From assembly GCF_032918005.1 (NCBI RefSeq), contig NZ_CP136628.1:6061501-6125500 (forward strand): a DNA stretch of 64,000 nucleotides. Reading direction: 5' to 3'. Below, one piece after another: positions 61,389 to 64,000 of this stretch. The notes beneath the pieces are model-generated. The model saw only the letters and a list, made by a program, of their open reading frames with translations, searched no databases and had not been told where the DNA came from. This DNA comes from Bradyrhizobium sp. NDS-1 (GTDB lineage Bacteria; Pseudomonadota; Alphaproteobacteria; Rhizobiales; Xanthobacteraceae). Both the position numbers and the translations under genes were made by a program. The first letter of the stretch is position 1. Each line of letters begins with the position of its first letter.

Positions 61389-61439
61389 GTCTCGATGATC
61401 GATCGGGAATCGCGGGTATCGGCGAGCGCCCGCATCAGC

Positions 61440-61640
61440 TCATTGCAGCCGGCGCTTGGAGCCGAGGCTCACAGAATTCATCTTCACGAGATGCTCGAGC
61501 TGCGCCCGCTTGCGTCCGATCAGAAGTTGGGCCGCTGCATCATCGAGACCCGCGCGCTGCAATTGCCGGATGGCAGAGCCCAGTTCGAGAATCTCGGCGC
61601 GCAACCTCAAGATCCGGTAAGTGTCCGGCTCTTCCTCCAT
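61440..61640 (-). CDS. small helical hypothetical protein
   Basis: The 66-residue protein (MEEEPDTYRILRLRAEILEL, then GSAIRQLQRAGLDDAAAQLL and KRAQLEHLVKMNSV) looks like an alpha-helical hairpin. It follows another small gene after 15 bp on the same strand, so both are probably driven from the LexA-box promoter at 61937-61965. No family recognised. Confidence 0.68.
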   Translation of the reverse strand: MEEEPDTYRILRLRAEILELGSAIRQLQRAGLDDAAAQLLIGRKRAQLEHLVKMNSVSLGSKRRLQ

Positions 61641-61655
61641 GGCGCCCCCAAGCTT

Positions 61656-61877
61656 TCAGCGCCGTGTGCTCGCGCGCTTGGGATCGCCGACCGACTTCAC
61701 GGAACGAAGCCGCATCCGGCCGCGGACGTCAGGCAGGACATCGCCGCCGCCGGCAGCCTTCCATTCGCCGACCAACAGATTGATCTTCAGCCGCAAATCC
61801 ATCTGCGCCAAGGCTTGCTCGGTGCAATCGCGATCGCCGTTGATGCGATCGCGCACGGCGGCCTCGACGTCGGCCAT
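61656..61877 (-). CDS. small hypothetical protein behind a LexA-box promoter
   Basis: From ATG 61877 the protein has 73 residues (MADVEAAVRDRINGDRDCTE, then LAQMDLRLKINLLVGEWKAA and a basic tail). GAGG lies six bases upstream. The frame is open to ATG 61931 (91 residues), but that ATG lacks a ribosome site, sits at the predicted transcription start and adds an AT-rich stretch. Family unknown. The promoter contains GAAC-N7-GAAC, so SOS induction is likely. Confidence 0.65.
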   Translation of the reverse strand: MADVEAAVRDRINGDRDCTEQALAQMDLRLKINLLVGEWKAAGGGDVLPDVRGRMRLRSVKSVGDPKRASTRR

Positions 61878-61936
61878 TTCTAGCCTCAAGGCACTGATTT
61901 TACGTCGAATTTCATTAATTCTATTGTCCATGACTT

Positions 61937-61965
61937 GTTAGAACAAAATAAGAACATATAGTCAA
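61937..61965 (-). promoter_or_regulatory. sigma-70-like promoter with LexA (SOS) box
   Basis: On the minus strand TTGACT (61965-61960), 17 bases and TCTAAC (61942-61937) form a good promoter. GAAC at 61941-61944 and at 61952-61955, seven bases apart, make the alphaproteobacterial LexA site, which overlaps the -10 and spacer. Bound LexA would block this promoter and perhaps that of the divergent gene at 61993. Confidence 0.68.
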
Positions 61966-61992
61966 GTCACGATTTCAGGACGGAGAAGCCAG

Positions 61993-62187
61993 ATGCAGGT
62001 TCAAGGCAAATACAACGCCAGGGTCTTCCTCACCGAGCAGATGACCCGGGCGCAGTCGCTGAGGCTGAAACGGCTGAGCGAAGAGGCGTATCAGCCCGCA
62101 CAATATGCGCGCGATCTGTCCTTCACCGAGGCGGCACGTCGCATCCAGGTACTGGAAGCGGAGATCGAGCTGGCAAATTCCTTCTAG
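61993..62187 (+). CDS. DUF3072-like small protein
   Basis: The 64-residue protein contains TRAQSLRLKRLSEEAYQPAQ and DLSFTEAARRIQVLEAEIEL. This matches the DUF3072 pattern of a short helical motif in which an ATP-like 'xxQxxxLxxLxxEA' helix precedes 'TKAEAxxxIxxL'. Function unknown. GGAGAAG lies eight bases before ATG 61993. It diverges from the LexA-box gene, so it may share SOS control. Confidence 0.72.
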   Translation: MQVQGKYNARVFLTEQMTRAQSLRLKRLSEEAYQPAQYARDLSFTEAARRIQVLEAEIELANSF

Positions 62188-62226
62188 GCTGCGGCCCGCG
62201 CCCGGAATGTCGGGTACGCAGCTTTC

Positions 62227-62252
62227 GGAACCATGCCCCGGGTCGAACGGTT
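62227..62252 (+). promoter_or_regulatory. EcfG-like general stress promoter
   Basis: GGAAC (62227-62231), 17 bases, GGTT (62249-62252), 24 bp before the ATG of the Lys/Arg-rich protein gene. Confidence 0.55.
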
Positions 62253-62276
62253 CTTCTCGGCCAAGGGAGAACATGC

Positions 62277-62555
62277 ATGGCACGCAAGGCAAAGAAACGT
62301 CGCTACTCGCGCAGCTCCGGCAGCGATGTCGAAAGCGAGATGCGCCGCTACAAGAAGGGTACGGCAAAAAGCGGTCGCAAAGGCCGTGGCGGACGCGTGA
62401 AGAGTCGCAAGCAGGCGATTGCGATCGGACTGTCGAAGGCGCGCAAGAAGGGCAAGAAGGTCCCGAAGAAGGCTACGAAGAAGAAAGCGACCAAGAAGAG
62501 GACCACCAAGAAGACAACCAGGAAATCGTCGAAGCGCAAATCCAGCAAGCGTTGA
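62277..62555 (+). CDS. Lys/Arg-rich histone H1-like protein (DUF6496-like)
   Basis: The 92-residue protein is extremely basic. The front half (EMRRYKKGTAKSGRKGRGGR, VKSRKQAIAIGLSKARKKGK) resembles DUF6496. The rear third is a KKATKK/KRTTKK repeat tail like histone H1 C-termini and Hc-type chromatin proteins. It probably binds DNA or RNA and could compact the nucleoid under stress; this is inferred from composition. An EcfG-like promoter is directly upstream. Confidence 0.78.
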   Translation: MARKAKKRRYSRSSGSDVESEMRRYKKGTAKSGRKGRGGRVKSRKQAIAIGLSKARKKGKKVPKKATKKKATKKRTTKKTTRKSSKRKSSKR

Positions 62556-62567
62556 CGCTGACCTGGC

Positions 62568-62930
62568 TCAGATCATGCTGCCCGGCATGAAGCAGCGGAT
62601 CGAGATCCCGAACGCGGTCTTCACCGGCCAAACCATGGTGCGGCCGGCGCGGTTCGGCTCGGTGATGACGGCTTCGTCCGGCACATCGATCCACTCCCCG
62701 TCGAGACGAACACGATAATGCCCGTCCCGCGACTCCCAGTCGGGATCGGCGACGGCAAAACCATCGGCGTCAGAGCAGCACGGACCGAGATGGCTGCGCA
62801 GGTTGTCGAACCACGGTTTGAGGGGTGAGTCCGCGTAGCGGCCGTCGTCACGACCGAGCGCGCTTCCAGCCCAGAGCACGAACGGCGCCGCGAGCAGCGC
62901 CCCCCTCAGCGAGAGCTTCAATCGATCCAT
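62568..62930 (-). CDS. secreted hypothetical protein
   Basis: The 120-residue protein has a signal peptide (KLSLRGALLAAPFVLWAGSA). The mature domain contains SPLKPWFDNLRSHLGPCCSD, DPDWESRDGHYRVRLDGEWI and AGRTMVWPVKTAFGISIRCF, with a CC pair and a further cysteine that may form disulfides. I do not recognise a named family, though the motif order is common in rhizobial periplasmic proteins. ATG 62930 is set by the signal peptide; the frame opens to 63056. Confidence 0.72.
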   Translation of the reverse strand: MDRLKLSLRGALLAAPFVLWAGSALGRDDGRYADSPLKPWFDNLRSHLGPCCSDADGFAVADPDWESRDGHYRVRLDGEWIDVPDEAVITEPNRAGRTMVWPVKTAFGISIRCFMPGSMI

Positions 62931-63143
62931 GTCGGCACCGATCAAATGTGAACCACCGGCCAGTTCCACAAAGCGGCGCCGCGGTTCGAAGTTCCACGCT
63001 TGCAACTCTCGCCAGCGTCGTTGCTGACGAGCATTGGAACTGTGACGGTCGAACACGGCTTTTTCATATGAACCGCGTCACCATCCCTGCCGTTAACGCG
63101 AATGTTATCGACGGCCCCTCCCGGAGGTCATGAAGCCGAACGG

Positions 63144-63171
63144 AAAAGGCGGCCCAAGGGCCGCCTTTTTT
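63144..63171 (-). terminator. intrinsic terminator of the HtrA/DegP gene
   Basis: GGCGGCCC (63148-63155), AA, GGGCCGCC (63158-63165) with AAAA on the left and TTTTTT on the right. It lies about 30 bp after the protease stop codon at 63196 and can work in either direction. Confidence 0.85.
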
Positions 63172-63195
63172 GATTCTTGGCTGTCGATGTTCGTC

Positions 63196-64000
63196 TCAGG
63201 CGAGCGGCACCGCCACGAACCTCGTCGCCTCCGCGCTCTTGACCTGCAACAGCACGCTGCGCTTGCCGGACGATTTGGCCTGCGCCAGCTCCGACCTGAC
63301 GTCGCCGACATTTGCGACAGCCTTGCCGCCGACATTGAGGATGACGTCGCCAGTCTGGATGCCGCGCTGTGCCGCCGGTCCTTGCGGATCGACTTCGGTG
63401 ACGACAACGCCCTTCTGGCCAGCGCCCTGGACGTCACCGGCCGGAGCCAGGCCGAGCCCGAGGCGCGGTGTGCCGGTGTTCGGCTGCCCCTTGCCCTCGT
63501 CAGCGCCGCCGTTGCCTTTGGCCTGCCGCTCGTTCGGCAGCTCGCCGAGCGCGAGCGTCAGCGTCTTGGTCGCGCCCTTGTGGAAGACGTCGAGCTTCAC
63601 CGAGCTGCCCGGGGCCAGGGTGGCGATGGTGCGGGCAAGGTCGCGGGAGTCCTTGATCGCGGTGCCGTTGACGGCGGTGATGACGTCACCTGCCTCGATG
63701 CCGGCCTTGGCCGCCGGGCTGCCGTCCTGCGGATTGTCGACGATGGCGCCGCGCCCCTCCTTCAGGCCGAGGCTGTCGGCGATCTCGGCGGTGACCGGCT
63801 GCACCTGCACCCCGAGCCAGCCGCGGGTCACCGCGCCCTTGTCCTTCAGCTGCGCGACGACGAGTTTCGCGGTCGAGGCCGGAATGTCGAAGCCGATGCC
63901 GACCGAGCCGCCGGAGGGCGAGAAGATCGCCGTGTTCACGCCGATCACGTTGCCATTCATGTCGAAGGCCGGGCCGCCGGAATTGCCCTTGTTGATGGGC
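63196..64000 (-). CDS. Do/DegP-like serine protease (C-terminal part)
   Basis: The gene runs off the window. At the edge PINKGNSGGPAFDMNGNVIG includes the catalytic serine of the HtrA family. Two PDZ domains follow: GWLGVQVQPVTAEIADSLGL ... IEAGDVITAVNG, and LGLGLAPAG ... IQTGDVILNVGGKAV. A Gly/Asn-rich linker (GNGGADEGKGQPNTG) separates them. DegP proteases degrade or refold misfolded periplasmic proteins. The first part, with the signal peptide and the catalytic His and Asp, lies beyond base 64000. Confidence 0.94.
   Translation of the reverse strand, partial: PINKGNSGGPAFDMNGNVIGVNTAIFSPSGGSVGIGFDIPASTAKLVVAQLKDKGAVTRGWLGVQVQPVTAEIADSLGLKEGRGAIVDNPQDGSPAAKAGIEAGDVITAVNGTAIKDSRDLARTIATLAPGSSVKLDVFHKGATKTLTLALGELPNERQAKGNGGADEGKGQPNTGTPRLGLGLAPAGDVQGAGQKGVVVTEVDPQGPAAQRGIQTGDVILNVGGKAVANVGDVRSELAQAKSSGKRSVLLQVKSAEATRFVAVPLA

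Noticed and set aside
61339..61398. 19-residue frame beginning MQAQAPSQKP over a terminator
   Set aside because: It has AGGAG upstream, but its codons are formed by the terminator hairpin and nothing supports translation.

Overview
The window reads as chromosome of a high-GC alphaproteobacterium, most likely Bradyrhizobium or a close relative (Nitrobacteraceae). The grounds are protein resemblance (Dxs, AroC, FabI, ClpS, PdxH, small DUF4142 and PRC-barrel proteins), alphaproteobacterial control sites (EcfG-type GGAAC-N16/17-SGTT promoters, a GAAC-N7-GAAC LexA box, a TTAA-N7-TTAA CtrA-like box) and scattered Bradyrhizobium-type intergenic inverted repeats. No database search was possible. I saw no rRNA, tRNA, insertion sequence, prophage or CRISPR array.

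The left part (1-24.4 kb) is mainly housekeeping. It holds the end of a 5'-nucleotidase, a histone-deacetylase-like amidohydrolase, xseB, dxs, a TlyA methyltransferase overlapping an RlmD/TrmA-type RNA methyltransferase, an Acg-type nitroreductase and a crotonase. Next come a fluoride riboswitch with terminator ahead of an MFS transporter and the fluoride channel crcB, then clpS, an adenylate cyclase, aroC, a histidine phosphatase, fabI, an ECF sigma/anti-sigma pair, a DnaJ-class co-chaperone and pdxH.

The middle part (24.4-44.7 kb) carries CorA, an L,D-transpeptidase, an extensin-like protein, an acyl-CoA ligase, DUF1499, an MBL hydrolase, glutaryl-CoA dehydrogenase, a RibB with a cysteine-less RibA-like tail, a Kef-type antiporter, an aminotransferase, an extradiol dioxygenase with a small XRE regulator, an aldo/keto reductase, PhoD and a nitronate monooxygenase. 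Inverted repeats lie between several of these genes.

The right part (45-62.6 kb) is the most unusual. It is a run of small, mostly uncharacterised stress-type genes: PRC-barrel, a TPP-dependent oxidase/synthase, two DUF4142 proteins, PAP2 phosphatase, two adjacent small membrane proteins, many 43-100 aa proteins and a Lys/Arg-rich histone-like protein. Many sit behind EcfG-like general-stress promoters. At its centre is a 2098-residue soluble hybrid histidine kinase with eleven exact 276-bp (92-residue) double-HAMP repeats, followed 13 bp later by a REC-PAS-HWE kinase of the type that feeds the PhyR/NepR/EcfG pathway. I infer that this is a general stress response island that includes a possible sensor for the response. 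The window ends inside a DegP/HtrA protease gene.
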